From Flavobacteriales bacterium (lineage in GTDB: Bacteria; Bacteroidota; Bacteroidia; Flavobacteriales_F; PHOS-HE28), in NCBI GenBank assembly GCA_019912395.1, contig JAIOIH010000010.1:29933-93932 (forward strand): a stretch of DNA of 64,000 bases, in the 5' to 3' direction. This document shows, one piece after another, positions 15,965-25,965 of the stretch. Below the pieces are notes generated by a model. The model saw only the letters and a list, made by a program, of their open reading frames with translations. It searched no databases and was not told the origin of the DNA. The position numbers and the translations under genes are program-made. The stretch's first letter is position 1. Each line of letters begins with the position of its first letter.

Positions 15965-17761
15965 ATGAAGACTATCCTGACCTTTGGATTTGCCTGTGTC
16001 GCCCTTGGTGCCACCGCTCAATTGCCGGAAGCCATCAAGCTTACGGACAATGAACAGTTCGAGAAGGCCACTGCCGCCTTCAAACGCATCTTGAGCACTG
16101 CGCCCACCAGCGGAGAGGCTTGGTTCCATCTGGGTGAAAACTACTTCGCCAATGACCGGTCGGACAGTGCGGAGGCGGCCTACCGTCGGGGGTTGGAGGT
16201 GAACCCGAGCTATCCGCTCAATTATGCCGGCCTGGGCAAGGTGCTCCGGGAGCATGGAAAGGACGCGGAGGCCCAAAGCCAGTTGGACAAGGCCACCGAG
16301 GTGGCGCTGCTCAAGTCCAACAAGTTCAGCAAGGAGCAGATCGCCGCCACGTACCGCGAAGTGGGGGAGGGGCTATTGGCTGGCAAGAGCCCGGACTATG
16401 ATGCCGCCTTGGCCATGGTGCAGAAGGCCATCGACCTGTATCCGAAGGACCCCGAAGCTTACATCCTCAAGGGTGATGTCCTGTTTGACCGGAACCCGAG
16501 GGACGGTTCAGCCCCATTGGAGAACTATAAAAAGGCCATGGAGCTGGAGCCGATGAACGCCAAGCCCGTGGCCCGGAAGGCCTTCATGTACTACCGGGCG
16601 AAGAACTTCCCCGGATCCATCGAGGAATACACCAACGCCATCACGCTGGACCCCGGATTCGCACCGGCCTATCGGGGCAGGGCGGAAGCCTTCTTCATGG
16701 CACGCGACTTCGACAAGGCCAACGCGGACATGCAGAAATACCTCCAGTTGAACAGTGGCAGCATCAGCGCACGCGTGCGGAACGCCCAGTTCCTGTTCCT
16801 GGTGAAGAAGTACGATGAGAGCCTCAGCGAGATCCAAGCACTGGAGAACGAAGGGGTGAAGAACATGGTGCTCAAGCGTCTCAAAGCCTTCGACCTGACC
16901 GAAAAGGGCGACTTTGCAGCAGCGGAGAGCACTATGCAGGAATACTTCAAGGAACAACCGGCCGACAAGGTGATCAGCCTCGACTACGAGTACTACGGCA
17001 AGATCTACCAAGGGCTGGCCAAGGAGCTGGAAACGAACCCGGCGATCAAGATCGTGAACGGGACTGCGCAAGTGAACGAAAACGCCGCCAAGTTCACTGG
17101 CTCAGTAGAGAACGCCGATGGCACTACCACGGTGAACTTCAACTTGACACCCTACGACTCCCTCGCCGCCGAGATGTACCTGAAGGCCGCCCGCATGGAC
17201 AAGACCAAGGACTACCTCTTTCTGGAGGCCGCCAAGGCATTCACGGACGCCAAAGCATACGGAAAGGCTGTTTCCACCATGCGGGAGAAAGTACGAGGGG
17301 ACCGGCCAGAGGTGAACGATTGGTACTACCTCGGCGCCATGGCAAACCGCGCCAAAATGTACCAGACCGCCGACAGTGCTTGGGCCGAGTACATCGCCAA
17401 GCAACCGAACATCTACCAGGGCTACCTCTACCGCGCCCGCTCCCAAGCCGGTATGGACACGGCGGAAGTGAAGACCTGGTCCGCCAGGCCGAACTACGAG
17501 GAGGTGATCCGCAAAATGAAGCCCGAAGACCGGGAAAAGCACAAGGACGACCTCGAGGAAGCCTACAACTACATGGGCCTCTACTACCTCTACAACGAGG
17601 CCGATATGGACCGTGCGAAGGCCAAATGCTGGTTCGAGAAAGTGAGCACATTGGACGCCGGCACCAGTATTACCCAACAGGTGAACAACACCTTCCTGAA
17701 GATGAAGGAGCTGAAGGACGTGACCCCTTCGGAATGCGGCTTGGACCCCATGCCCAAGTGA
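15965..17761 (+). CDS. TPR-repeat protein of the TonB cluster
   Basis: A 598-residue protein with a cleavable signal peptide (about 1-18). It is built mostly of tetratricopeptide repeats, for example AWFHLGENYFANDRSDSAEA, PLNYAGLGKVLREHGKDAEA and APAYRGRAEAFFMARDFDKA. TPR arrays mediate protein-protein contacts, here in the periplasm. It starts 10 bp after the PstS-like gene, so it is in the same operon. A hairpin downstream marks the likely end of the unit. Confidence 0.88.
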   Translation: MKTILTFGFACVALGATAQLPEAIKLTDNEQFEKATAAFKRILSTAPTSGEAWFHLGENYFANDRSDSAEAAYRRGLEVNPSYPLNYAGLGKVLREHGKDAEAQSQLDKATEVALLKSNKFSKEQIAATYREVGEGLLAGKSPDYDAALAMVQKAIDLYPKDPEAYILKGDVLFDRNPRDGSAPLENYKKAMELEPMNAKPVARKAFMYYRAKNFPGSIEEYTNAITLDPGFAPAYRGRAEAFFMARDFDKANADMQKYLQLNSGSISARVRNAQFLFLVKKYDESLSEIQALENEGVKNMVLKRLKAFDLTEKGDFAAAESTMQEYFKEQPADKVISLDYEYYGKIYQGLAKELETNPAIKIVNGTAQVNENAAKFTGSVENADGTTTVNFNLTPYDSLAAEMYLKAARMDKTKDYLFLEAAKAFTDAKAYGKAVSTMREKVRGDRPEVNDWYYLGAMANRAKMYQTADSAWAEYIAKQPNIYQGYLYRARSQAGMDTAEVKTWSARPNYEEVIRKMKPEDREKHKDDLEEAYNYMGLYYLYNEADMDRAKAKCWFEKVSTLDAGTSITQQVNNTFLKMKELKDVTPSECGLDPMPK

Positions 17762-17790
17762 TCGACCAAGACCTGATCAGGGCACCGGAA

Positions 17791-17824
17791 AGGACGGCGA
17801 CGAGAGAACTCTGGTCGCCGTCCT
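17791..17824 (+). terminator. Strong hairpin after the TPR gene
   Basis: AGGACGGCGAC (17791-17801) pairs perfectly with GTCGCCGTCCT (17814-17824) around a 12-nt loop. It lies 30 bp after the TPR stop. No T-run follows directly, so it may end transcription inefficiently or protect the mRNA end. Confidence 0.5.
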
Positions 17825-17878
17825 GCGTACTGGGTGCCTATTTTCGCGCCGTTCACCGCACATTTTCCACTTCGCACC

Positions 17879-18865
17879 ATGTTCGACCTCATTCGTGATT
17901 TCCCCGACCACCTGCAAGAAGCCCTTTCCATTGGCCGGAACGCCAAATTGGGCACACCGAACGGCCCGTACACCAATGTGGTCGTCACCGGGCTTGGTGG
18001 CAGCGGCATTGGTGGACTGATCGCGGCGCAGGCCGTAGCCGGTGAGGCCACCTGCCCGATCGAAGTGTACAGCAATTACTACTTGCCAGCGTACGTGGGC
18101 AAGGGCAGCCTGGTGATCGCGTGCAGCTACAGCGGCAACACGGAAGAGACCCTGGCCGCGATGAAGCAGGCCATGGACAAGGGCGCACGTGTGGTCTGTA
18201 TCACCAGCGGCGGCACCATGCTGGACACCGCCAAAGCCAAGGGCTTGGACCATATCGTGATCCCCGGCGGCAACCCGCCTCGCACCATGCTGGCCTATTC
18301 ACTTACCCAGCAGTTCTTCGTGCTGAAGCATTTCGGCATCATCAAGAGCGACTTCGAGAGCTCCGTGTCCCGCTCAGCCGAGCAATTGAAGAGCAACCAA
18401 GCCGCGATCCAGGCGGAAGGGAAGGAGTTGGCGGGGAAGCTGTTCGGCAAGCGCGCCGTCATCTATAGCGAAGCCTCCACCGAGGCGGTGAGCATCCGCT
18501 TCCGGCAGCAGCTCAATGAGAACAGCAAGGAGCTATGCTGGCACCACGCCATCCCGGAGATGAACCACAACGAGCTGGTGGGCTGGGCCGGTGGTGACAA
18601 AAGCATTGCCGTGGTGATCTTCCGCCACAAGGACGACCACGAGCGCAGCCAGATGCGCATGGAGATCAACAAAGAGGTTTTTGCCAAGTACACACCGAAC
18701 GTGTACGAGGTGTGGAGCAAAGGCGATGATAGGCTCGAACGCCAGCTGTACTTGATCCACCTTGGTGATTGGACGAGCTGGTACCTCGCCGAGAAGAAGG
18801 GTGTTGACGCCACCGAGATCGGCGTGATCAACATGCTGAAAGGGAAGCTGGCTGAGGTGAAGTAG
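17879..18865 (+). CDS. Bifunctional phosphoglucose/phosphomannose isomerase-type SIS protein
   Basis: A 328-residue cytoplasmic protein with two SIS domains. The first has [19 protein letters not shown] and [20 protein letters not shown], which bind the sugar phosphate. The second carries [18 protein letters not shown], where the Glu and His are the catalytic residues of the PGI/PMI family. It interconverts glucose-6-P or mannose-6-P with fructose-6-P and feeds glycolysis and cell-wall sugars. The ATG at 17881-17879 region (17879) was chosen because the upstream codons have no conserved sequence. Confidence 0.9.
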   Translation: MFDLIRDFPDHLQEALSIGRNAKLGTPNGPYTNVVVTGLGGSGIGGLIAAQAVAGEATCPIEVYSNYYLPAYVGKGSLVIACSYSGNTEETLAAMKQAMDKGARVVCITSGGTMLDTAKAKGLDHIVIPGGNPPRTMLAYSLTQQFFVLKHFGIIKSDFESSVSRSAEQLKSNQAAIQAEGKELAGKLFGKRAVIYSEASTEAVSIRFRQQLNENSKELCWHHAIPEMNHNELVGWAGGDKSIAVVIFRHKDDHERSQMRMEINKEVFAKYTPNVYEVWSKGDDRLERQLYLIHLGDWTSWYLAEKKGVDATEIGVINMLKGKLAEVK

Positions 18866-18902
18866 GTGGACGAAAGTATCCGCGTTGGGCTACCTTGGGC
18901 CG

Positions 18903-19928
18903 ATGCAATTCACAGCCGCCCAGATCGCCGACCTCCTCCAAGGAACCGTTGAGGGTGATCCCCAATCCACCGTTTCACGCCTGTCGAAGATCGAAGAGGG
19001 CGGCGCTGGTTCGCTTTCGTTCCTCGCCAATCCGGCCTACACGCAACACATCTACGGCACCACGGCTTCGGTGGTGATCATCGGCAAGGACTTTGCGCTA
19101 ACGGCACCCGTGAAAACAACGCTCGTGCGCGTGGCTGATGCGCAAGGTGCCTTCGCGAAGGTGCTGGAGATGTACGATCAGGTCAAGCGGAACAAGAAGG
19201 GCATATCCCCGCAAGCGGTGATCTCCGATGGTGCCACGCACGGCACGGATTGTTACATCGGACCATTGGCCTTCATCGGCGAGAACGCACGCATCGGCCA
19301 CAACGTGAAGATCTACCCGCAGGTCTACGTCGGTGACAACGTCACCATCGGTGACAACACCACCATTCATGCCGGCGTGAAGATCTATTCGGACTGCGTG
19401 ATCGGCAAGGATTGCATCATCCACAGCGGCACGGTGATCGGCAGCGACGGCTTCCGCTTTGCTACCGGTCCGGACGGCGGTCAAAAGGTGCCGCAGATCG
19501 GCAACGTGGTGCTTGAGGATAACGTGGAGATCGGTGCGAACTGTGCGATCGACCGCGCGACGCTGGGCAGCACCATCCTGCGCAAAGGCGTCAAGTTCGA
19601 CAACCTGATCCATATTGCGCACAACGTGGAAGTGGGGGAGAACACCTACTACGCGGCGGGCGGCGTGGTGGCGGGCAGTACCAAGATCGGCAAGAACTGC
19701 ATGTTCAGCGGACAGGTGGGCATCATCGGGCATCTGAAGATCGCCGACGGCACCATCATCGCGGCGCAGAGCGGCATCAGCAAGAACACCGTGACAGGCG
19801 AGAGCTACATGGGTTCACCGGCCTGGGAGGCGGGCAAGTACCGCAAGAACTATATCCACTTCCGGAACTTGGATAAGCTTGTGGAGCGGGTGGAAAAATT
19901 GGAGAAGTTGGAGAAGGGGGGGAAGTAG
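18903..19928 (+). CDS. lpxD: UDP-3-O-acylglucosamine N-acyltransferase LpxD
   Basis: A 341-residue enzyme of lipid A biosynthesis that transfers a hydroxyacyl chain from acyl-ACP to the glucosamine nitrogen. The N-terminal domain ([20 protein letters not shown]) binds uridine. The rest is a left-handed beta-helix of hexapeptide repeats containing the catalytic His in [15 protein letters not shown], and then [21 protein letters not shown] helical tail follows ([16 protein letters not shown]). Its presence shows a Gram-negative envelope. The start was moved to 18903 by homology with the family. Confidence 0.94.
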   Translation: MQFTAAQIADLLQGTVEGDPQSTVSRLSKIEEGGAGSLSFLANPAYTQHIYGTTASVVIIGKDFALTAPVKTTLVRVADAQGAFAKVLEMYDQVKRNKKGISPQAVISDGATHGTDCYIGPLAFIGENARIGHNVKIYPQVYVGDNVTIGDNTTIHAGVKIYSDCVIGKDCIIHSGTVIGSDGFRFATGPDGGQKVPQIGNVVLEDNVEIGANCAIDRATLGSTILRKGVKFDNLIHIAHNVEVGENTYYAAGGVVAGSTKIGKNCMFSGQVGIIGHLKIADGTIIAAQSGISKNTVTGESYMGSPAWEAGKYRKNYIHFRNLDKLVERVEKLEKLEKGGK

Positions 19929-20113
19929 TTCGCCACGGAGGTGCATCGTGCCGCAGGAGCATTGCGGGATCGCTCCGATATGTATCGGAGTTCAACGCCT
20001 TCTTGGACGGCCACCCACCGGTCCACCCGGAGATTCATCCTCCATAAGCACGGTCCGCGCCCATTGGGGTTTTCCCCCGACCCACGGCAGGACTCAGTAA
20101 TTTCGCGGTCGCC

Positions 20114-21916
20114 ATGCCCGAACCCCTTGACATACGCGAGAAGATCAAGCTGCTGCCGCATCAGCCGGGTGTGTACCAGTTCTTCGACAGCGAGGGGAAG
20201 ATCCTGTACGTGGGCAAGGCCACCAGCCTGCGCAGCCGCGTGGGCAGCTATTTCGCCAAGGACCACCCCGATGGCAAGACCCGCGTGCTGGTGCGCAAGA
20301 TCACCGACCTGCGCACCATCGTAACGGAGTCCCCGTATGAGGCGCTCTTGCTGGAGAACTCCCTGATCAAGGCCTACCAGCCGCGCTACAACATCCTGCT
20401 GCGCGACGACAAGAGCTATCCGTGGATCCGGATCCGCAACGAGCACTACCCCCGCATCGAGGGCATGCGGAATCCGGAGGACGACGGCTCCGAGTACATC
20501 GGCCCCTTCGCTTCCGTGCGCACCATGCGGACGCTGCTCAAGCTGGTCCACCAACTCTACAAGCTCCGTACCTGCAACTACGACCTTTCACCCGCGAACA
20601 TCGCCAAAGGCAAGTACAAGCGCTGCCTGGAATTCCACCTGGGCAATTGCAGGGCACCGTGCGAGGCCCTGCAAAGCGAGGCGGACTATGATGCCAACGT
20701 CGCTCTTGCGCGCCAAGTGCTGAAAGGCCGGATCAGCGGCGTGCTGCGCTTGCTGAAGGAGCAGATGAGCGACCATGCCGAGAAGCTCGACTTCGAGCTG
20801 GCGGAGGAGGTGCGGGAGAAGATCGAGCGCCTGGAAAAGTACCAGGCCCGCAGCACCGTGGTGAACCCGGACATCGGCGACGTGGACGTGTTCGGCCTGG
20901 CCCGCAACACCGACAGCACTTTTGTGAACTACATGCGCGTGATCGACGGGGCCGTGGTACATGGCATCACCATCGAGCTGAAGCGCAAACTGGACGAGCC
21001 TGACGACGAGGTGCTGCAATATGCCATCGCCGAGCTGCGCCAGCGCTATCGCAGCAATGCGCCCGAGGCCATCGTGCCCATGGACCCCGGCATCCCGATA
21101 CCGGGGCTCTCCTTCACCGTGCCCCAGCGCGGCGACAAGAAGCACCTGCTGGACATGGGCGAGCGCAATGCGCGTTACTTCATGCTGGAGAAGCAGAAGC
21201 AGGAATCCCTTGTGGATCCCGAGGCCGCCACCAACCGCGTGCTGGAACAACTGAAGCAGGACCTGCGCCTCACGGAACTGCCGCGCCACATCGAGTGCTT
21301 CGACAACAGCAACACGCAAGGCACGGACCCGGTGAGCGCCTGTGTGGTCTTCAAGGACGCCAAGCCCAGCAAGAAGGACTACCGCCACTTCAACATCCGC
21401 ACCGTGGAAGGCCCGGATGATTTCGCCAGCATGGAAGAGGCCGTGGAGCGGCGCTACGCCCGGTTATTGACCGAAGATGCACCACTGCCGCAGCTCGTGG
21501 TGATCGATGGCGGAAAAGGCCAACTGCACGCCGCGCTCAACGTCTTCGACCGGCTGGGCCTTCGCGGCAAGATCGCGCTCGTGGGCATCGCCAAGAATTT
21601 GGAGGAGATCTTCTTCCCGGGCGACCCCTATCCCTTGCACATCGACAAGCGAAGCACCAGCCTTCGCCTGATCCAGCAGATGCGCAACGAGGCGCACCGC
21701 TTCGGCATTGCGCACCACCGCAGCAAACGCAGCAAGCGCACCGTGCGCACGGGGCTGGAGGACATCCCCGGCATCGGCCCGAGCACTGCGAAGAAGTTGC
21801 TCAACCGCTTCGGCTCCATCAAGGGCATCCGCGAAGCCACGAGCGAAGAAGTGGTCGCGGAGATCGGCGCGAAGAAGGCGGAGGTGGTGCTGAAGGGGAT
21901 CGCTGTGGTGAAGTGA
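20114..21916 (+). CDS. uvrC: Excinuclease ABC subunit C
   Basis: A 600-residue nucleotide excision repair nuclease that makes both incisions around a UvrAB-bound lesion. The N-terminal GIY-YIG domain contains PGVYQFFDSEGKILYVGKAT. A UVR motif for UvrB contact lies near residues 205-240. The RNase H-like nuclease domain shows IECFDNSNTQGTDPVSACVV and LVVIDGGKGQLHAAL, and the C-terminus has the helix-hairpin-helix LEDIPGIGPSTAKKLL. Length and motifs are typical. Confidence 0.96.
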   Translation: MPEPLDIREKIKLLPHQPGVYQFFDSEGKILYVGKATSLRSRVGSYFAKDHPDGKTRVLVRKITDLRTIVTESPYEALLLENSLIKAYQPRYNILLRDDKSYPWIRIRNEHYPRIEGMRNPEDDGSEYIGPFASVRTMRTLLKLVHQLYKLRTCNYDLSPANIAKGKYKRCLEFHLGNCRAPCEALQSEADYDANVALARQVLKGRISGVLRLLKEQMSDHAEKLDFELAEEVREKIERLEKYQARSTVVNPDIGDVDVFGLARNTDSTFVNYMRVIDGAVVHGITIELKRKLDEPDDEVLQYAIAELRQRYRSNAPEAIVPMDPGIPIPGLSFTVPQRGDKKHLLDMGERNARYFMLEKQKQESLVDPEAATNRVLEQLKQDLRLTELPRHIECFDNSNTQGTDPVSACVVFKDAKPSKKDYRHFNIRTVEGPDDFASMEEAVERRYARLLTEDAPLPQLVVIDGGKGQLHAALNVFDRLGLRGKIALVGIAKNLEEIFFPGDPYPLHIDKRSTSLRLIQQMRNEAHRFGIAHHRSKRSKRTVRTGLEDIPGIGPSTAKKLLNRFGSIKGIREATSEEVVAEIGAKKAEVVLKGIAVVK

Positions 21917-21975
21917 CGCTTTTACGACCTCCTCGTCCGCGGGGTCATTACCTTGTACGTCCTAAGCTTCCGGAC

Positions 21976-22266
21976 ATGAAAGCGATCACCGCTGTTGCAC
22001 TGGCCATGGCCCTTTCCGGTTCAGCACTCGCGCAAGAGCCTTCGTGGATCTGGGGGAAAGGCTTCTCCGAGGGAGTTTCGAGCAATCCCTTCGCGGACGA
22101 AACAGGCCATACATTCTTCCAATACCATTTCAACGATACGGCCCTCGTCAATGGGGAGACCTACACGGAGGTGAACGGACTCGGCTTGCTGCTCGCCACC
22201 TTGGATGCAAATGGAAGCTATGTGGTCCGTAGCGGTTCGTCCGTTAGCCATCTGATCATCCAGTGA
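21976..22266 (+). CDS. Short secreted protein, possibly a truncated larger protein
   Basis: A 96-residue protein with a clear signal peptide ending at SALAQ. The mature part (WIWGKGFSEG, then GHTFFQYHFNDTAL and LATLDANGSYV) resembles the first blade of secreted Bacteroidota beta-propeller (SBBP-like) proteins, where the next blades would follow. Here a stop ends it after one unit. It may be an N-terminal relic of a much longer cell-surface protein. Function unknown. Confidence 0.55.
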   Translation: MKAITAVALAMALSGSALAQEPSWIWGKGFSEGVSSNPFADETGHTFFQYHFNDTALVNGETYTEVNGLGLLLATLDANGSYVVRSGSSVSHLIIQ

Positions 22267-22384
22267 CCCGTTCCTTCGCAGAGCGATCAATGGGCGCGTC
22301 ACTGTCGGCTCACTACCTTACCATCATGCAGTGCTCGGCCAATTGCAACATTGGTTCCGGCCAATTCACTCGATCCGTTAGGTG

Positions 22385-23380
22385 ATGCCAGCCGCGATCC
22401 TCCTCCCTTTCCGCAACGCGGCCCCAACGCTGGATGCCGCCATCGCGAGCATTACCGCGCAAACATTCCAGGACTGGGAACTCCTGCTGATCGACAATGC
22501 GTCGACGGATGACAGCTCCAAGATCGCAAGTCAATGGGCTGCGCGCGATGAGCGGATCCGTGTGATGCAGGAGGAAACGGTCGGCATTGCGCACGCGCTC
22601 AACACCGGGCTGCGCTTCGCCAGCACCCCACTGATCGCCCGCATGGATGCCGATGATCTCAGCCATCCGGAACGCTTGGCGAAGCAGACGGAATACATGG
22701 CCACGCATCCGGAGATCGGCGTGCTGGGAACGCGCACCACCTTCAGCACTTCGGTGGAAAAGAGCAGCGGCATGCGCTGGTTCACGGATTGGCAGAACGC
22801 GATCGGCACGCCGCACGAGCACTTCGTGAAACGCTTTGTGGATGTTCCCTTGGCGCACCCCACGGTGATGTTCCGTCGTGAGCTGGTGGAGCGCTTTGGC
22901 AACTACGATATCGGCCCGCTACCGGAGGACCATGAGCTTTGGTTGCGCTGGATGGATGCCGGCGTGCGCTTCGCGAAGTTGCCCGAGGAGCTGCTTACAT
23001 GGAACGACCATGCGATGCGCCTCAGCCGTACGCACCCCAACTACAGCGTGGACGCCTTCTTCAAAACCAAGGCAAAGTGGCTCGCCAAGTGGTTGCACCG
23101 AACGCTGCACGGCAGGCCGGTGATCATCGCAGGGACGAGCGGGATGTGCCGCGAGCGTGCTCGCCTGCTGGGGGCCGAGGGGGTCGCGATCACGGCCTTC
23201 ACCGATGTGAAACCGCGCATCGTTCCCGGCCATGGATTCATTCCTCACGATGAACTGCCTCCATCCGGAAAAGCATTCGTCGTCTCGTTCATTTCGCAAC
23301 GCGGCACCGGTGATCGGATCGCGGAGTTCCTGGTCTCACGCGATCTGGAGGAAGGGAAGGACTTTATCCTGGCGGCCTGA
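22385..23380 (+). CDS. Family 2 glycosyltransferase with extra C-terminal domain
   Basis: A 331-residue cytoplasmic GT-A glycosyltransferase. The N-terminal 230 residues show the GT2 pattern: AAILLPFRNAAPTLDAAI, LLIDNASTDDSSKIA, the metal-binding ARMDADDLSHPERL, and PEDHELWLRWMDAG. After about residue 235 comes a second module (RPVIIAGTSGMCRERARLLG and FVVSFISQRGTGDRIAEFL) that looks like a Rossmann-type fold not found in plain GT2 enzymes. The acceptor and donor are unknown. An in-frame GTG lies one codon upstream. Confidence 0.87.
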   Translation: MPAAILLPFRNAAPTLDAAIASITAQTFQDWELLLIDNASTDDSSKIASQWAARDERIRVMQEETVGIAHALNTGLRFASTPLIARMDADDLSHPERLAKQTEYMATHPEIGVLGTRTTFSTSVEKSSGMRWFTDWQNAIGTPHEHFVKRFVDVPLAHPTVMFRRELVERFGNYDIGPLPEDHELWLRWMDAGVRFAKLPEELLTWNDHAMRLSRTHPNYSVDAFFKTKAKWLAKWLHRTLHGRPVIIAGTSGMCRERARLLGAEGVAITAFTDVKPRIVPGHGFIPHDELPPSGKAFVVSFISQRGTGDRIAEFLVSRDLEEGKDFILAA

Positions 23381-23415
23381 CCGCAGGGAACGAAGTACTT
23401 TGGCGGGATATCCGC

Positions 23416-24816
23416 ATGGGCCATATCCGAACATCATCTTTCGACCCCGCCAAGGACCTCCGCGCATTGCGCGATCATTTCCACGGCGGTGCCACACGAC
23501 CTTACAGGGTCCGCCGCGATGCCTTGAAGGCCTTGAAGCGCGCGTTGCGGAACCACGAGGAAGCCTTGCTGGCGGCCATGCATGCCGATATGCAAAAGCC
23601 CCGCTTCGAGGGCTACATGGCGGATATCGGCCTGGTGCATGCCGAGATCGGCCATGCACTGGCGCACCTGAGCGAATGGATGCAGCGAGAGGATGTGGCC
23701 ACGCCGATCAGCCTGTGGCCTGCTACCAGTGCGATCCATCCGCAGCCGTTGGGCGTGGTGCTGATCATCGCGCCGTGGAACTATCCGGTGGTGCTTGCGC
23801 TTTCACCGCTGGTGGGTGCCATCGCTGCGGGAAATTGCGCGGTGGTGAAGCCGAGCAATGAGGCGCCGCGCACTGCCGAGGTGGTGGAGCGCATCATCAA
23901 TGAAGCGTTCCGGAAGGAACATGTGCATGTGGTGCAGGGATCCGGAAGCGCGGTTGTTCCACCCTTGATCGACGGCTTCCACTTCGACCATGTCTTCTTC
24001 ACGGGCAGCACGAACGTGGGCCGGAAGATCCTGGCCCAAGCCGCTCCACGGCTTACGCCGGTCACCTTGGAGCTTGGTGGAAAAAGCCCTGCGATCGTGG
24101 ACCGGAAAGCGAACATCGATCAAGCGGCGAAACGCATCGCCTGGAGCAAATTCTTCAACGCGGGACAAACCTGCATCGCCACCGACCACGCGCTGGTCCA
24201 CACGTCGGTGATGGAACCTTTCCTTGCGGCCTTCGCGAAGCATACCGAGCGCTTCTACGGGAAGGAGCCGCAGCGATCGCCGCATTTCGCACGGCTGGTG
24301 AACGACAGGAACTTCCAACGGGTAAGGGGTTATCTCGCCGATGGGCGCATCCTGTTCGGTGGGCGGAACGATGCTGCCGAGCGGTACATCGCACCTTCCG
24401 TGCTGGTGGATATCCGCACGGATAGCCCGGTGATGAACGAGGAGATCTTCGGACCCCTTCTGCCGGTGGTCCCGTGGACGGAACCGGAGGAAGTGATCGG
24501 CATTGTACAGCGGAATCCCACGCCCCTGGCGCTCTATGTGTTCAGCAAGAGCCGATCAACACAAGGCTATTTCACGGAGCGCATCGCCTTCGGCGGCGGC
24601 TGCATCAATCACTGTTTGCTGCACTTCGGCAATCCGGAGCTGCCTTTTGGCGGTGTGGGCACCAGCGGCATGGGGCGCTATCACGGCAAGCGGAGCTTCG
24701 ACCTGTTCAGCCACCACAAGGGCCTTGTTACCGCAGGCGCGCTTCCGGATCCCGGCATCCAGTACCCCCCCTATGCCCGTTGGAAGGAGAAGGTCCTTCG
24801 CTGGGCGATGAAGTAG
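23416..24816 (+). CDS. Aldehyde dehydrogenase (ALDH3-like)
   Basis: A 466-residue NAD(P)-dependent aldehyde dehydrogenase that oxidises aldehydes to acids. The Rossmann segment has LGVVLIIAPWNYPVVLAL and FFTGSTNVGRKI; the general base Glu is in TLELGGKSPAIV and the nucleophile Cys in FNAGQTCIATD. NEEIFGPLLPV and INHCLLHFGNPELPFGGVG complete the pattern. The short N-terminus and lack of a signal fit the ALDH3/YwdH class. The physiological aldehyde is unknown. Confidence 0.93.
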   Translation: MGHIRTSSFDPAKDLRALRDHFHGGATRPYRVRRDALKALKRALRNHEEALLAAMHADMQKPRFEGYMADIGLVHAEIGHALAHLSEWMQREDVATPISLWPATSAIHPQPLGVVLIIAPWNYPVVLALSPLVGAIAAGNCAVVKPSNEAPRTAEVVERIINEAFRKEHVHVVQGSGSAVVPPLIDGFHFDHVFFTGSTNVGRKILAQAAPRLTPVTLELGGKSPAIVDRKANIDQAAKRIAWSKFFNAGQTCIATDHALVHTSVMEPFLAAFAKHTERFYGKEPQRSPHFARLVNDRNFQRVRGYLADGRILFGGRNDAAERYIAPSVLVDIRTDSPVMNEEIFGPLLPVVPWTEPEEVIGIVQRNPTPLALYVFSKSRSTQGYFTERIAFGGGCINHCLLHFGNPELPFGGVGTSGMGRYHGKRSFDLFSHHKGLVTAGALPDPGIQYPPYARWKEKVLRWAMK

Positions 24817-24914
24817 CGGGAGGGGTGGATCAGCTGATGGGTCAGCGGACGGTCGGACATGACGGTGCCATCAGCTGATCATTGGTGCCCGGGAATAAAA
24901 GCAAACAACTGCTG

Positions 24915-25022
24915 CGACCCCTTCAGGGTCGTTGAGCATTCATGTCCAAGTGCAACATGCTGTGACCCCTCTGGGGTCAAAAGGCTTGTGGCTGTTGGGT
25001 TTCGACTCCGAAGGGGTCACAG
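24915..25022. repeat. Three GACCCC/GGGGTC palindromic repeats
   Basis: The 323-bp gap between the aldehyde dehydrogenase and the next gene has no reading frame I trust. It contains three short related palindromic units: GACCCCTTCAGGGTC near 24918-24932, TGACCCCTCTGGGGTCA near 24962-24978 and CTCCGAAGGGGTCACA near 25007-25022. The cores differ while the arms are kept, the pattern of small dispersed hairpin repeats. Confidence 0.6.
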
Positions 25023-25139
25023 CCGGAGTTGATCCCCAGTTCCAAAAAGCAAGGTCTCATTTCGTTGAGACCCAATTTCAACAGTGTGGACGGTTTGATC
25101 CGGCAACACCATTACCATTCCCCGGACACCAGTGGTCAG

Positions 25140-25373
25140 TTATTCAGCCAACCGCTCGGCGCGCCTCGGGCGCAACCTGTCGCGCACCACCAGCATGTGC
25201 TTCTCATCGCATTCCAGGGAGGCCACGCAGCGGCCTTGTACCATGGTGGTGTAGGTGCGGGGGTCCGCGATCGCGTTGGCCTCGCAGAACTCCTCCACGT
25301 GATGGCAGAAATGCTCGGCCGTGAGCTTGGCGTCCGGACCCAGAAAGTCCCAGTGAAAGCGTAGCGTGGGCAT
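25140..25373 (-). CDS. Conserved-looking small protein
   Basis: A 77-residue protein starting MPTLRFHWDFLGPDAKLTAE, with HFCHHVEEFCEANAI, VQGRCVASLECDEKHMLVVR and a basic tail. The codon pattern is that of a real gene and the sequence looks like a compact alpha/beta domain. It has several His and Cys but no clear metal motif. The frame remains open upstream to 25457, but that part looks non-coding. Function unknown. Confidence 0.65.
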   Translation of the reverse strand: MPTLRFHWDFLGPDAKLTAEHFCHHVEEFCEANAIADPRTYTTMVQGRCVASLECDEKHMLVVRDRLRPRRAERLAE

Positions 25374-25611
25374 CGGTGTTGATCCGTTGGTGAGGATGGA
25401 AGTCTGATCGGCTGATGGTCGTTCTTGGCGATCGCCTCCACCGATCAAGCTCGGCAAAGATCCGTTTTCTTCCTTGGATCGAGCGCACCGGAAGGTCCAA
25501 TGGGCGACGAACTGCCGTATTCACGTATAGTCCGCGGAGCTGCCAAGCTCATCGTAATGGTTCCCCCGGAATTCGAGCGGATGCCCGTCCGCAGAAGATC
25601 CGTTACCCCGA

Positions 25612-25965
25612 TCAGCCCGCCGCCGCTACCGCCGCTTCCACCACCGCCTTCGCGTTCCCCGTGAACTGCTGCCCATCGATCACGATCACCGGCCGCTTCA
25701 GGAAGGTGTATTCCTGCAGGATCAGCTCTCGGTAGTCCTTTTCGGTCAGTGCTTTCCCGTGCAGGCCCATGGCCCGGTACTTCATCGCCCTCCGGCTGAA
25801 CAGGGCCTCATAGCTGCCCGCCCGCTCCCGCATGGCATCGAGTTGTTCCGGGGTGATCGGCTGCGTTTTGATGTCCTTCAGTTCGAAGCGCTCCAAGTGG
25901 GGGATCTCCTTGAGGATGCGCTGGCAGGTGGAGCAGGTGGAGAGGTGGTAGATCTTCAGGGCCAT
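25612..25965 (-). CDS. ArsC/Spx-family thioredoxin-fold protein
   Basis: A 117-residue protein of the arsenate reductase/Spx family. It starts with the redox-type motif IYHLSTCSTCQRIL (CxxC) and has KRPVIVIDGQQFTG, where the cis-Pro region and the anion-binding Arg are expected. Plain ArsC proteins use a single Cys and Spx uses CxxC; Spx partner residues cannot be checked here. With no ars genes nearby, a stress-regulatory or redox role is as likely as arsenate reduction. Confidence 0.85.
   Translation of the reverse strand: MALKIYHLSTCSTCQRILKEIPHLERFELKDIKTQPITPEQLDAMRERAGSYEALFSRRAMKYRAMGLHGKALTEKDYRELILQEYTFLKRPVIVIDGQQFTGNAKAVVEAAVAAAG

Noticed and set aside
25612..25965. An arsenic resistance locus
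   Set aside because: Only the ArsC/Spx-like protein is present; no ArsR, ArsB or Acr3 gene is nearby.
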